Positions 51,001 to 60,497 of a DNA stretch of 64,000 bases are shown here, in pieces (position 1 is the first letter of the stretch; every line of letters starts with the position of its first letter). Made by a program: the position numbers and the translations under genes. Source of the stretch: Flavobacterium gilvum (lineage in GTDB: Bacteria; Bacteroidota; Bacteroidia; Flavobacteriales; Flavobacteriaceae); NCBI RefSeq assembly GCF_001761465.1, contig NZ_CP017479.1, positions 2,666,001-2,730,000 of the forward strand. The letters run 5' to 3'. Below the pieces are notes generated by a model, which saw nothing but the letters and a program-made list of their open reading frames with translations, had not been told where the DNA came from and searched no databases.

Positions 51001-52686
51001 CTATTTGCTGTAGATTCTTTTTCTCAAAAATGTAAATCCGAGTCCAAATAAGAGCAAAATTAAGATTGGAAGCCCGATAGTTATGAATTGCGTATAGGTG
51101 TAGTTTTCATATACTTTTTCTTTATCTAATAAAGGCAAATCAACATCTTTGCTACGAATGTTAATAAGTCCGGTATCGTCCAGCAGATAATTGACACAAT
51201 TCATCATGAAATCTTTATTGTCGTATAAGTTTCCAGAACGTTGGTCGTAACCCAATTCTACAGGTTGTCCGGTTTTATCCAATTGATTTTTTACAATATC
51301 TCCATCCGAAATCACAATCATTTTGCTTTCTTTTCCTTTGGCTTCGAATGATTTTTCTTCAAAAGGCAAAATTCGATTTTCAAAAACTGAGTGAAAAGAG
51401 CCTTCGAGCAAAACGGCCATCGGAATATTTCCTTTGTTAAGATATTCCGCAGGATTGGTTTGTTCGGCGACCATATTCAAGCTGATTGGTACCGGAGTCC
51501 CTATTTTTTTGGAATAAGGGGAAGATTGCAGTAAAACCGTTTTTTTGATTCCGTTTTTCAAAGTGTCTATCGCATTAGCAAAATCAAATTTGATTCCGCC
51601 AAGGTTTTTCACAATAGGATGTTTGCTGATAGGATATACCTGAGGAGCAAATTTCCAGATAAAATCTTGGTATTGTGTAGCACTTCCTTGTTCGCCGCTT
51701 GCCAGTTTTATTGGGCTTCCTCGTTCATCTTTTATTAAATCGGGATTAATTCGAACTCCGTATTTGAAGAACATATCGTTTAGATTCAAATCTTTTGGGA
51801 AAGCCAAAGTTGCTCCCGAAGGGTTGTAAAGGCTGTCCATTTCGGCATTTACTTGGTCGATAAGCCAAAGGGTTTTTCCTCCATGAATAATGTATTGGTC
51901 CAAAACCAGTTTTTCTTCATCAGTAAAAGCTTCGGTTGGCTTGGCAATGACTGCCAAATCATAGTTTTGCAGTGATTTTAAAGTTCCTTCCGGATTTTTT
52001 GCTACAGAATCCAAAGTAAATGGGGCAATGAAATAACTTTCGCGAACTTGCAATAGAAATTTAGCAATGTAACGCTCCTGAAGTTCTCCGTTTCCTTTTA
52101 TGAAGGCAACTTTCTTTTGCTTGTTTTTGGAAATTTTATTGATTCCATCCGAAATAGAATATTCAAGATGCTGAACAGAGCCGATCACTTTTTGGGTTGT
52201 TGATGCTCCCATGATGTTTTTCAACAGCGGAATATTGACTTCCTTATTGTTGTAAACTGCAATTGCCCACGGAAAAACCATCGATTGTGACTGTTTTCCT
52301 TTGTCGTCAACGGTGATGTTTACTGGTGTTAAGCCTTTTCTATACAATTCCTTGATGTTTTCCATACTTTCATCTTTGTTTTCCAAAGGATCAACAAATT
52401 CGATGATGATATTAGAATTGTAGGCCTGAAATTCTTCCAAAAGCTGTTTGGATTCCAATTGCAATCGCTTGAATTTGGCAGGCAATTCTCCTTGTAAATA
52501 AACCTTTATTGACAATGGATTTTTTACGTCTTTAAGGATTTTTAAAGTAGTAGGAGATAGGGTATAGCGATGATCTTGAGTTAAATCAAAACGATGAAAA
52601 AAGAAATTGCTAATAATGTTTAAAAGTAAAACTACCGCAACAGTAATCAATATCGATTTGGTTTTTTTTGTATTGAATGCATTCAT
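51001..52686 (-). CDS. gldG: Gliding motility ABC transporter component GldG
   Basis: 561 residues. An N-terminal helix (about 11-29) anchors it, and a C-terminal helix (near 535-555) precedes a basic end. The periplasmic bulk contains KNPLSIKVYLQGELPAKFKR and FIKGNGELQERYIAKFLL, as in GldG and the related ABC-type_uncharacterised family. GldG works with GldF (and GldA) in the transporter needed for gliding in Flavobacterium johnsoniae. Its ATG overlaps the gldF stop by 1 nt. Confidence 0.92.
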   Translation of the reverse strand: MNAFNTKKTKSILITVAVVLLLNIISNFFFHRFDLTQDHRYTLSPTTLKILKDVKNPLSIKVYLQGELPAKFKRLQLESKQLLEEFQAYNSNIIIEFVDPLENKDESMENIKELYRKGLTPVNITVDDKGKQSQSMVFPWAIAVYNNKEVNIPLLKNIMGASTTQKVIGSVQHLEYSISDGINKISKNKQKKVAFIKGNGELQERYIAKFLLQVRESYFIAPFTLDSVAKNPEGTLKSLQNYDLAVIAKPTEAFTDEEKLVLDQYIIHGGKTLWLIDQVNAEMDSLYNPSGATLAFPKDLNLNDMFFKYGVRINPDLIKDERGSPIKLASGEQGSATQYQDFIWKFAPQVYPISKHPIVKNLGGIKFDFANAIDTLKNGIKKTVLLQSSPYSKKIGTPVPISLNMVAEQTNPAEYLNKGNIPMAVLLEGSFHSVFENRILPFEEKSFEAKGKESKMIVISDGDIVKNQLDKTGQPVELGYDQRSGNLYDNKDFMMNCVNYLLDDTGLINIRSKDVDLPLLDKEKVYENYTYTQFITIGLPILILLLFGLGFTFLRKRIYSK

Positions 52687-53411
52687 TACGACTTGATAGA
52701 TTTTAAATTATAAACAGTGAAGGAAAGAAACAGTACAGTTATACTGGCAAAATAGATTACATCTCTCGTATCTATAACTCCTCGGCTCATGCTTTTGTAA
52801 TGGTCTTGCATTCCAAAATAGGCAATAATCGAAGAAAAACTTGGTGAAACGGAAGCTAATCCCTGAAAACCAAAATAAAATAAGAAGCACAGAAAAACCG
52901 CAATAATAAACGAAACTATTTGATTTTCAGAAATTGATGAAGTAAATATCCCGATGGCAGAATATGCTGCCATTAAGAAAAGTAATCCAAAATAGGAGCC
53001 TAGTGTACTTCCCATATCGATGTTTCCTTCGGGTGCACCTAAATTCCAAATTGCTTCAACATAAATGAATGTTGGGATGATTGCCATTAGTATCAATAAA
53101 AAGGCACCCAAAAATTTTCCGTTTACAATTTCCCAGATACTGATGGGTTTTGTGAGTAATAACTCGAGTGTTCCCTGTTTTTTTTCGTCCGAGAAACTAC
53201 GCATGGTTACGGCAGGAATCAGAAAAATCAAAATCCATGGAGCTAGAGTAAAAAAAGGTGTTAAGTCGGCAAAACCGGTGTTCAGGATGTTATAATCCCC
53301 TTCAAAAACCCAAAGGAATAAACCATTTCCAATCAGGAAAAGAGCAATTACCAAATATCCGATTGGCGAACCAAAAAAGGATTTTATTTCGCGAAATACT
53401 ATTGACTTCAT
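52686..53411 (-). CDS. gldF: Gliding motility ABC transporter permease GldF
   Basis: 241 residues with six membrane helices. SFSDEKKQGTLELLLTKPIS is the hallmark of ABC-2 type permeases. The order gldF-gldG, with a 1-nt overlap, matches the gliding locus. The partner ATPase GldA is not in this window, as it is encoded elsewhere in other Flavobacteria. Confidence 0.93.
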   Translation of the reverse strand: MKSIVFREIKSFFGSPIGYLVIALFLIGNGLFLWVFEGDYNILNTGFADLTPFFTLAPWILIFLIPAVTMRSFSDEKKQGTLELLLTKPISIWEIVNGKFLGAFLLILMAIIPTFIYVEAIWNLGAPEGNIDMGSTLGSYFGLLFLMAAYSAIGIFTSSISENQIVSFIIAVFLCFLFYFGFQGLASVSPSFSSIIAYFGMQDHYKSMSRGVIDTRDVIYFASITVLFLSFTVYNLKSIKS

Positions 53412-53511
53412 GTTTGTTTTGTTGCCGTTATGGCGTTACTATTTATGGTTATTTTTCGTCTGAAGTGTGCAAATATAGTAAGTTTTTTAATCTGTCTTGG
53501 GATAATTTTAT

Positions 53512-53808
53512 TTACGGTAGACTAACTAATTTATCGACACTCCAAGCCTCGGGTTTGGCATTGAATAATTGTTTGGTAAATGTCCATACTGTATCGAAAA
53601 GTTCAGAATTTCGATAATTTTCCAAATCCGATTCGGTTTCCCAATAACTGTAGGTGAAGAAAATGTTTTTATTGTTTTTGTCCTGATACAATTCCAGGAA
53701 ACGATTTCCGGGAGCATTCCGAATTTGATTTTTCATTACGTCAAAGTTTTCCAAAAAAGCAGGAATATTTTCCTCATGGAAACTCAGTTTTACAATTCGT
53801 ACAAACAT
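53512..53808 (-). CDS. Antibiotic biosynthesis monooxygenase-domain protein
   Basis: 98 residues forming one ABM (ferredoxin-like) domain. MFVRIVKLSFHEENIPAFLE, PGNRFLELYQDKNNKN and FFTYSYWETESDLENYRNS are the usual blocks. Members of this size include quinol monooxygenases and heme-degrading relatives; the substrate is unknown. Upstream of gldF but not in a close operon with it (100 nt). Confidence 0.85.
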   Translation of the reverse strand: MFVRIVKLSFHEENIPAFLENFDVMKNQIRNAPGNRFLELYQDKNNKNIFFTYSYWETESDLENYRNSELFDTVWTFTKQLFNAKPEAWSVDKLVSLP

Positions 53809-53825
53809 TTTGATTGCTGATTTTT

Positions 53826-54057
53826 GATTAACGATTTTTGATTTTAGATTGATCTCAGAACTTGATTTTTATTTGATGATTTTTTTGGAGCGAAAGATTT
53901 TCTTTTTTATATAATAATTTTAACCGCAAGGATCGCAAAGAGTTTTATTGGTTCATATATTCCGCAAGGATCGCTAAGCTTTGCTGATATTTTTAAAAAT
54001 TTTAAATCAAAAATCTCGACTTTCTTATTTCTTTTTCAAAATCAAAAATCGTTAATC
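53826..54057. repeat. Inverted filler repeat downstream of the SAM adenosyltransferase gene
   Basis: GATTAACGATTTTTGATTTT at 53826-53845 is matched exactly in inverse at 54038-54057. Between them lie two GCAAGGATCGC(A/T)AAG copies (about 53929 and 53969). The family is the same as at 44960-45078. Confidence 0.65.
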
Positions 54058-54079
54058 TTCAATCTAAAATCATAAATCC

Positions 54080-54910
54080 TTAATTCTTAAACTGAATAGA
54101 AACCACATCACGGTAATTAAGCCCGAGCAAAGTACTTGCAGAGCCTACGGTAAGTGGATTGCTTCTGAATATTGCAATTTCGAGAAAACCGGCTTCGTTG
54201 AAAATAGCCAATTTTTGTCCTTCGTAATATTTTACAGGATATTTATCTGAACTTGCGATAGCAGAGTAAAATGGTAAGATAGTCTTAATGGATTGATTTC
54301 TGTAAACAACTTCATAATCTCTTCCTTTGGAACATTCCATGAATTGTTTTTTGGAAATATTGGTAACCACATTTCCAAAATGATCAATATAAATTACGTT
54401 TCCTTTTAATTGATTTCCGTCATCCGAAAGAATAACCTGCATATCTGTAACTTGTTTCAGGCTGTTGATTTCCTTTCCGATGACATTCAGAACGCCACCC
54501 CTTGCGATATGGCAGGCTACTTTTACAAAAACATCCAAGTCAGTTGCATCGCTGTGCAGTCGGTCATGAATGGTAATAGCGACTATTTTTTGAGGAATAA
54601 TTTTTTGCGAAAGCATACTCAATATTCCGTTATCGGCTGCAATAAAGAAATGATCGTTCCATTGCATGGCGACATGTTGATTTTCTTTGTTGAACTCAGA
54701 ATCGACGCCTATAATATGAACGGTTCCTTTAGGAAAACTGTCATAACAGGCCGAAATAATGTAGCTGGCCTCAGCGGTATTAAATGGGTCGATGTAGTGT
54801 GAAATGTCAACAATTGTAGCATCAGAATACTCAGATAATATTTTTCCCTTAAGCGCGCCAACAAAGTGGTCTTTCAGTCCGTAATCAGTTGTAAGGGTAA
54901 TTATTGACAT
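54080..54910 (-). CDS. SAM hydroxide adenosyltransferase (DUF62 family)
   Basis: 276 residues. MSIITLTTDYGLKDHFVGALKG and DISHYIDPFNTAEASYII carry the Asp and Thr residues typical of the DUF62 fold. AADNGILSMLS and VYIDHFGNVVTNIS are later conserved blocks. The family hydrolyses S-adenosylmethionine to adenosine and methionine, with hydroxide in place of the halide used by the fluorinase/chlorinase relatives. The chlorinase/fluorinase halide pocket is not expected in this subfamily. It is divergent from the small secreted gene at 55040. Confidence 0.9.
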   Translation of the reverse strand: MSIITLTTDYGLKDHFVGALKGKILSEYSDATIVDISHYIDPFNTAEASYIISACYDSFPKGTVHIIGVDSEFNKENQHVAMQWNDHFFIAADNGILSMLSQKIIPQKIVAITIHDRLHSDATDLDVFVKVACHIARGGVLNVIGKEINSLKQVTDMQVILSDDGNQLKGNVIYIDHFGNVVTNISKKQFMECSKGRDYEVVYRNQSIKTILPFYSAIASSDKYPVKYYEGQKLAIFNEAGFLEIAIFRSNPLTVGSASTLLGLNYRDVVSIQFKN

Positions 54911-55039
54911 AAATTTGTTTATAACTATTGGTTTTTGTGGCGACTGAAACTAAAATTTTAGTAAATTTGATAAAAAGCAAATTTAAAATATTTTGTTCTT
55001 TATTTGGACAGAAATTGGTAAGAATTAAAAACAAAAATT

Positions 55040-55312
55040 ATGCCTAAGTTTATTTTTATTTTATTTCTTTTCTTAAGCAGTCTGCATTCTTTTAGTCAAA
55101 GCGGTTTGTCAAATACCACAACAGATAAATCGAATTTTTTGGGTGAATCAGTAAAAATTAAAAAAGAAAAAATAGAAGTTTTAACTATTAAAGATTTGAA
55201 TGAAACAAGGGTTGAATTACTTTTTAAGGACAATCTTTGTGAAATATTATCTATTAAAGCTTCTGAATTATTAAATGAATCTTTGTTGAAAAAGTTTAAA
55301 GCCAATGTTTAA
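55040..55312 (+). CDS. Small secreted hypothetical protein
   Basis: 90 residues with a signal peptide (PKFIFILFLFLSSLHSFSQ). The mature part is lysine- and leucine-rich with no recognised domain. The stop is 144 nt before phoH in the same direction. Confidence 0.55.
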   Translation: MPKFIFILFLFLSSLHSFSQSGLSNTTTDKSNFLGESVKIKKEKIEVLTIKDLNETRVELLFKDNLCEILSIKASELLNESLLKKFKANV

Positions 55313-55456
55313 CTTAGAACTAGAATAAATGAAATTCTAGAAAGATGTTTTTTAGTGTTATTTACTGTATTATAAATTAAAAACTGCATGGAAGTTTGCA
55401 GCCGTAAATATTAAAATTGATTTAGACTCAATTAATTAACTTAAAAACTTCTTATT

Positions 55457-56410
55457 TTGAACGAAAGAATCATCGAGCTCATCGACATTGCTCCAAAAGA
55501 CTTTTGGGGCACACAGGACTCACATTTGGAGTCCATCAAGAAATATTATCCTAAACTTAAAATTGTCGCGAGGGGAACTACTCTAAAAGCTTTTGGAGAC
55601 AAAGAAGTCCTGGACGAATTCGAAAAACGATTTCAGCGTTTGATGTTGCATTTTACAAGATACAACACCATAGACGACAATGTAATCGAAAGAGTGATTC
55701 AGAGCGACGATCAGGATGATAAAAAAGCATATGGACATGACAAAATTCTGGTTCATGGTGTAGGTGGGAAAATCATTAAACCAATGACGCCTAATCAGCA
55801 ATTGCTGGTTGACACAATGGATAAAAACGATATGGTTTTTGCCGTTGGTCCAGCTGGAACCGGAAAAACCTATACAGGTGTTGCCATGGCTGTAAAAGCT
55901 TTAAAAGAAAAACAAGTCAAGCGTATTATTCTAACCCGTCCCGCAGTTGAAGCCGGTGAAAATCTTGGTTTTCTTCCCGGGGACATGAAAGAAAAGCTGG
56001 ATCCATATTTGCAGCCTTTATACGATGCTTTGCGAGATATGCTTCCCAATGAAAAATTGGAAGATTATATATCAAAAGGAATTATTCAAATCGCCCCTTT
56101 GGCTTTTATGCGTGGACGAACATTGGATCATGCTTTTGTGATTTTGGATGAAGCCCAAAATACGACGCATTCGCAAATGAAAATGTTTTTGACCCGTATG
56201 GGAAAAAGCGCCAAGTTTATGATTACCGGAGATCCGGGACAAGTGGATTTGCCGCGACGCACAATTTCTGGATTAAAAGAGGCCATACTGGTCTTGAAGG
56301 ATGTTGACGGAATTGGAATTATTTATTTGGATGATAAAGATATTGTACGCCACCGATTAGTGAAAAAAGTAATCGATGCTTACAAGCAAATTGAAAACAA
56401 TGATTATTAA
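55457..56410 (+). CDS. phoH: PhoH-family ATPase
   Basis: 317 residues starting from a TTG at 55457, which gives the NERIIEL beginning of flavobacterial homologues. An N-terminal KH-like region (about 30-75) precedes a P-loop ATPase domain with Walker A GPAGTGKTYTG near 131, Walker B VILDEAQN near 230, and ITGDPGQVDLP, a PhoH-specific block. PhoH proteins are RNA-linked ATPases whose exact function in bacteria is uncertain. A terminator follows. Confidence 0.93.
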   Translation: MNERIIELIDIAPKDFWGTQDSHLESIKKYYPKLKIVARGTTLKAFGDKEVLDEFEKRFQRLMLHFTRYNTIDDNVIERVIQSDDQDDKKAYGHDKILVHGVGGKIIKPMTPNQQLLVDTMDKNDMVFAVGPAGTGKTYTGVAMAVKALKEKQVKRIILTRPAVEAGENLGFLPGDMKEKLDPYLQPLYDALRDMLPNEKLEDYISKGIIQIAPLAFMRGRTLDHAFVILDEAQNTTHSQMKMFLTRMGKSAKFMITGDPGQVDLPRRTISGLKEAILVLKDVDGIGIIYLDDKDIVRHRLVKKVIDAYKQIENNDY

Positions 56411-56451
56411 ATTGAAATTAGCATAAATGATTAGTCATATAATCAAGTAAA

Positions 56452-56491
56452 AAAAGGAAAAGTTCAGTTGTAGAGCTTTTCCTTTTTTTTT
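56452..56491 (+). terminator. Terminator of phoH
   Basis: AAAAAGGAAAAGTTC and GAGCTTTTCCTTTTT form a long stem around GTTGTA, with T-run continuing. Located 42 nt after the stop. Confidence 0.8.
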
Positions 56492-56784
56492 ATAAAAAAT
56501 GGTTATTACTGTTGGTTTATCCAAATTACGCATCAGACTCGAATTACACTAATTGGTACAAATTTTTTCTTTAAAGAATTAAAAAATCTGCGATAATCTT
56601 CGTAGTCTGCGTGAAAAAAATCCTAATTCGGATTCTGGGTTTGTGTTTTTTGTTTTACTCATTGTTAAAGTTAGCGGAACAATACGATTAAGTTAAAAAC
56701 GTTGTATATATGGATAAATTCTTGGGTATCTTCTTTGAAAACAATAAATTTGGGGATATTATAAAAATGAAATTGGAATATAAA
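56492..56784. other. Intergenic decayed tract and leader of HAD gene
   Basis: About 290 bp. Bases near 56521-56630 (GACTCGAATTACACTAATTG, GTAGTCTGCGTGAAAAAAAT) belong to the degenerate tract type noted near 4610 and 19600. No gene seen. Confidence 0.4.
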
Positions 56785-57612
56785 ATGTCGAAGAAGAAAA
56801 AAATAAAAGTAATAATAAGTGATTTGGACGGTACATTACTCAATTCAGATCATACCATATCAGCCTATACTAAATCTGTTTTTCAGGAATTACACCGCCA
56901 GGATTATCTTATTATCGTAGCAACCGGGCGCCATCACATGGATGCGATGGCAATAATCAGTAGTTTGGAACTCCCAATTTATTTAGTGACTTCAAACGGG
57001 GCAAGGATTCATTCGCCTCAAAAAGAGCTTTTGTATGCTTTTAATTTAGAAGCAGATGCCGTCAAATCAATGTTGTCATTGGATATCGATCCAGAAATTA
57101 CCACCGTTATATTCAAGGAAAATGTTTGGCAAACTTCCAAAACGAATAAAAAATTGAATGCCTTTCAGAAAGATTTGGCTTATCCTCCCGAAGTGGTCGA
57201 TTTTGCAGAATTGGATGATTATAGTGCAATAAAAATATTCTTCACCCATGATGACCATCAAAAATTGGTAGAACTTAAAAATCGTATTCTCGAAAATAAT
57301 TCCGATGTTTTTCATCATGCGTTTAGCTTGCCTATTTGTTTGGAATTTATGGATAAATCGGTCGATAAAAGTGTCGCCATTGCTAAGATTCTCGAAAAAG
57401 AAGGGTATTCTTTTGCAGAAGCTATTTCTTTTGGAGATGGCTTTAATGATGAGAAAATGCTGGATGCTGCCGGAATTGGATTAATTATGGGGAATGCTCC
57501 CGAAAATTTAAAAAATAAATTGCCTCATTTGGAAGTTATTAGCAATAATGTTGAAGATGGAGTGGCAAAGTATCTTTCTACCCATATATTGAATAGCAAG
57601 GTTAAATGTTGA
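56785..57612 (+). CDS. Cof-type HAD-family phosphatase
   Basis: 275 residues from the ATG at 56785 (MSKKKKIKVII), preferred over ATGs at 56710 and 56767 that add unlikely leader residues. HAD motif I is SDLDGTLLNSD, motif II is ATGRHH near 50, motif III Lys is in the KSVDKSVAIAKIL region, and motif IV is SFGDGFNDEKML. The cap is C2-type as in Cof/YidA phosphatases, acting on phosphorylated sugars or cofactors; substrate not deducible. Confidence 0.88.
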   Translation: MSKKKKIKVIISDLDGTLLNSDHTISAYTKSVFQELHRQDYLIIVATGRHHMDAMAIISSLELPIYLVTSNGARIHSPQKELLYAFNLEADAVKSMLSLDIDPEITTVIFKENVWQTSKTNKKLNAFQKDLAYPPEVVDFAELDDYSAIKIFFTHDDHQKLVELKNRILENNSDVFHHAFSLPICLEFMDKSVDKSVAIAKILEKEGYSFAEAISFGDGFNDEKMLDAAGIGLIMGNAPENLKNKLPHLEVISNNVEDGVAKYLSTHILNSKVKC

Positions 57613-57693
57613 TTTTTTGAATTGGATGATTTGAAAATAAATTATAACTTTATAAAGAACAGAGCGTTATTTATTTTTAATTATTTCAATCGT

Positions 57694-58287
57694 ATGGAAA
57701 AGACAGTAGACCAAATCAAGAAAAAAATTGTTTCAGGACTTGTATTGTTATTGCCAATATTGGTTTTTTTAGTTCTTTTTAAAAAATTTTGGGGCTTTTT
57801 TGAAAATTATGGTAACAAATTTGCAAAGTTGTTGAGTCTTGATGATCTTTTGGGAGATATTGCAAAAGATCTTTTGGGAGGTATTTTTTTATTGTTGCTT
57901 GTTTATTTGAGTGGTTACCTGGTTAGTTTATCTTTTTTTAGAAATTTCAGTAATTGGATTGATGAAAAACTGATGATTTTTGTCCCTGGCTACGAACAGC
58001 AAAAAAAACTTGCCGAAGAAAAACTGATTGGGCAAGCAAAAAAAGATTCACTTGAAGAACCAATGCCAATCCTGTTTAAAGTTGGCGAATATTGGCAACC
58101 CGCCTATTTAATCGAAGAAAATCAAGATGGAAGGGTAGTGGTGTTTGTTCCTATTCCGCCGGCCAAAGAGAACGGACAAATATATGTTGCTACAACCAAA
58201 GAAATCAAGAAATTAAAGGAAACTAAAATTCATTCTTTTGATACTGCTATAAAAGATTTAGGTAAAGGAATTTTGGATTTTAAATAG
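57694..58287 (+). CDS. DUF502 membrane protein
   Basis: 197 residues from the ATG at 57694 (MEKTVDQIKKKIVSGLVLLLP); an upstream TTG at 57622 adds a leader absent from the family. Two membrane helices (about 15-35 and 65-95) enclose a loop. EEPMPILFKVGEYWQPAY and VVVFVPIPPAKENGQIY are the conserved cytoplasmic or periplasmic features of DUF502. The function is unknown. It follows the HAD gene by 81 nt on the same strand. Confidence 0.82.
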   Translation: MEKTVDQIKKKIVSGLVLLLPILVFLVLFKKFWGFFENYGNKFAKLLSLDDLLGDIAKDLLGGIFLLLLVYLSGYLVSLSFFRNFSNWIDEKLMIFVPGYEQQKKLAEEKLIGQAKKDSLEEPMPILFKVGEYWQPAYLIEENQDGRVVVFVPIPPAKENGQIYVATTKEIKKLKETKIHSFDTAIKDLGKGILDFK

Positions 58288-58736
58288 ACCCAAAATCCGC
58301 ATTAGATTTCATTTCGCAAAGAAACGCAAAGAATTCGCAAAGTTCCACGAAATTTTTAAAGCCATTTTCAAGAAGACACTTTTTCTTTGCGAATCTTCGT
58401 GTATCCTCTGGGTATCTTCGTGAAATTTATTCTTATTGCTTAATCTGAGATAAAATGACTATTCATTAATATTGCCATTAAGGAATTAAGGTTCATTAAG
58501 CCTGAAAACTTAATTTTCTTAATTCCTTAATGGTAAAAAAAAACAATACTTTTTTGTCTGCTTATTTGACAGTCATATTAAATAATTAAATTTTAAAATT
58601 GAAGCTTGCCGTTTTAAAGATTTCTCTAAAAAACAAATTTTTTGTTTTTATTGGTGAATCTCTTCTTTTTCATTGTGTAACTCTGTGAAATAGTTTTAAA
58701 TTTGCAATCATAAAAATAAAACACAACACTTAACTA
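58288..58736. other. Intergenic region with inverted repeat upstream of purC
   Basis: About 450 bp. CCATTAAGGAATTAAG (58475-58490) pairs with its exact reverse complement at 58518-58533. Two stretches of CGCAAAGAAACGCAAAGAATTCGC-type text (about 58315-58440) are degenerate intergenic filler. The purC promoter must lie near the right edge. No gene seen. Confidence 0.5.
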
Positions 58737-59690
58737 ATGAGCAACACAATTACCACAACCAATTTTAATTTTCCGAATCAAAAGTCAGTGTATCGCGGAA
58801 AAGTAAGGGAAGTTTACAACATCAATGATGATTTACTGGTGATGATTGCCACCGACAGGCTTTCGGCTTTTGATGTGGTTCTGCCAAAAGGGATTCCGTA
58901 CAAAGGACAAATTTTGAATCAAATTGCTACAAAATTCATGGAATTGACTCAGGATATTGTGCCAAATTGGTTGGTTGCTACTCCAGATCCAAGTGTTGCT
59001 GTAGGTCATTTGTGTGATCCTTTCAAAGTAGAAATGGTTATTCGGGGCTATCTTTCGGGTCATGCTGCCCGAGAATATGCTGCGGGAAAAAGACAACTTT
59101 GCGGTGTAACAATGGCTGAAGGTTTGAAAGAAAATGATAAATTTCCAGAACCAATTATCACGCCAACCACAAAAGCGGATAACGGTGAACATGATGAAGA
59201 TATTTCTCGCGAAGCTATTTTGTCAAAAGGAATTGTAAGCGAAGAAGATTATTTGGTTTTAGAAAAATATACTCGTGCTTTGTTTCAAAGAGGAACTGAA
59301 ATTGCCGCAAGTCGTGGTTTGATTTTGGTTGACACCAAATATGAATTCGGGAAAACAAAAGAGGGTAAAATTGTTTTGATTGACGAAATTCATACTCCAG
59401 ATTCTTCTCGTTATTTTTATTCTGAAGGATATGAGGAAAGACAAGCAAATGGTGAGGAACAAAAGCAATTGTCCAAAGAATTTGTTCGTCGTTGGTTAAT
59501 CCAAAACGGATTCCAGGGAAAAGATGGACAACAAATTCCGGATATGACCGATGAGTATATCGAATCTGTTTCTGAACGTTATATCGAATTGTATGAAAAT
59601 ATTATCGGCGAAAAATTTGTGAAAGCTGATATTTCGAATATCAACGAAAGAATCGAGAAAAACGTTTTGGATTATTTAGCAAAACGATAA
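58737..59690 (+). CDS. purC: Phosphoribosylaminoimidazole-succinocarboxamide synthase
   Basis: 317 residues, the longer form found in Bacteroidetes. It joins aspartate to CAIR in purine biosynthesis, with [14 protein letters not shown] and [20 protein letters not shown] are the ATP and CAIR sites, and DTKYEFG is the second SAICAR synthetase signature. HTPDSSRYF gives the later aspartate-binding part. It appears to be transcribed alone, with a terminator after the stop. Confidence 0.95.
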   Translation: MSNTITTTNFNFPNQKSVYRGKVREVYNINDDLLVMIATDRLSAFDVVLPKGIPYKGQILNQIATKFMELTQDIVPNWLVATPDPSVAVGHLCDPFKVEMVIRGYLSGHAAREYAAGKRQLCGVTMAEGLKENDKFPEPIITPTTKADNGEHDEDISREAILSKGIVSEEDYLVLEKYTRALFQRGTEIAASRGLILVDTKYEFGKTKEGKIVLIDEIHTPDSSRYFYSEGYEERQANGEEQKQLSKEFVRRWLIQNGFQGKDGQQIPDMTDEYIESVSERYIELYENIIGEKFVKADISNINERIEKNVLDYLAKR

Positions 59691-59722
59691 TTAATATTAA
59701 ATCGCTATTTGGCGTTTATATA

Positions 59723-59758
59723 CAGCCATAACTCAGTTTTTGAGTTGTGGCTTTTTTT
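59723..59758 (+). terminator. Terminator of purC
   Basis: AGCCATAACTCA and TGAGTTGTGGCT form a stem with one G-T pair, followed by a T-run of eight, 30 nt after the purC stop. Confidence 0.8.
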
Positions 59759-59801
59759 TTTGTGGTTATAAATGATAACAAAGAGGCACTATGTTTAATT
59801 T

Positions 59802-59958
59802 TAGCCCCGATAGAAGTGGAAATCCTTTTTATTTTTTCTTTAAAAATAAAAAGATTACTTCACTTAACTTTTATTTTAAGCGGAGTTCAGTGAACTTCGT
59901 TTGAAACGGATAGCGGGTATTATGTTTCCTGACAATTCCTTTTGTCTTGCTCCTAAAA
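59802..59958 (+). ncRNA. Conserved structured flavobacterial motif (Flavo-1-like), copy 3
   Basis: TAGCCCCGATAGAAGTGGAA is followed by AATCC, a long A/T hairpin (about 59830-59865), a second hairpin (CGGAGTTCAGTGAACTTCG), then TTGAAACGGATAGCGGGTAT and a tail ending in TTGCTCCTAAAAAG. The framework matches 1617 and 14029 with a completely different centre. Same orientation as the other copies. Confidence 0.55.
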
Positions 59959-59966
59959 AGAAAAAA

Positions 59967-59992
59967 AAACTCTTCGCAATGGAAGAGTTTGA
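59967..59992 (-). terminator. Terminator of the DUF4258-like gene
   Basis: AAACTCTTC-GCAATG-GAAGAGTTT is a perfect hairpin just past the minus-strand stop at 59998. On the minus strand T-run follows. Confidence 0.8.
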
Positions 59993-59997
59993 GTAAA

Positions 59998-60372
59998 TTA
60001 TTTTTTGTTGATGTCTTCGAGAACTGCTTTGTTTGAATAATTAATCACTTTGATAATTATTTCCTGATTTTTCCTAGTTTTGCCTTCAATCACATATAGT
60101 TTTCCTTTTTTGTACGGGACATTACTTTTGTCAAAATCGACATCTCCAAATTTAAGCGTGTTTCTTATATCGGTAGTGTCAATCCATTTTTGTGATAAAA
60201 TAAGTGTTGCTTTATCGGAATAGTGAAAAGGTTTGGTGCTCAAGTCATTCAAAACTCTTGCGTTTGGAAAATAATTGCAGCGGGTGTCTTTTCCGCTGAA
60301 TATGGCTGCCACTACAAATAATCCCATAACTAAACCGACCAAATAGTAAGCAAAACGTTGTATAAAATTCAT
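59998..60372 (-). CDS. DUF4258-like single-TM protein
   Basis: 124 residues. The N-terminal helix (RFAYYLVGLVMGLFVVAAIF) anchors it, and the rest is a periplasmic or cytoplasmic basic domain. HYSDKATLILSQKWIDTTDI fits the DUF4258 family of small flavobacterial proteins. It contains one Cys near the membrane (TRCNYF). Function unknown. It follows alanine dehydrogenase on the same strand after 125 nt. Confidence 0.65.
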   Translation of the reverse strand: MNFIQRFAYYLVGLVMGLFVVAAIFSGKDTRCNYFPNARVLNDLSTKPFHYSDKATLILSQKWIDTTDIRNTLKFGDVDFDKSNVPYKKGKLYVIEGKTRKNQEIIIKVINYSNKAVLEDINKK

Positions 60373-60497
60373 ATTTAATATTTATTGTTTTTTATTGGTA
60401 ATATGTAATTCACATTGCCATTTCTAGTGTTTATAAACAATAGAAATTTATGCTCATTTCATTTTTTAATTTTTGGCAAAGGTATGGGAAAGTTTAA

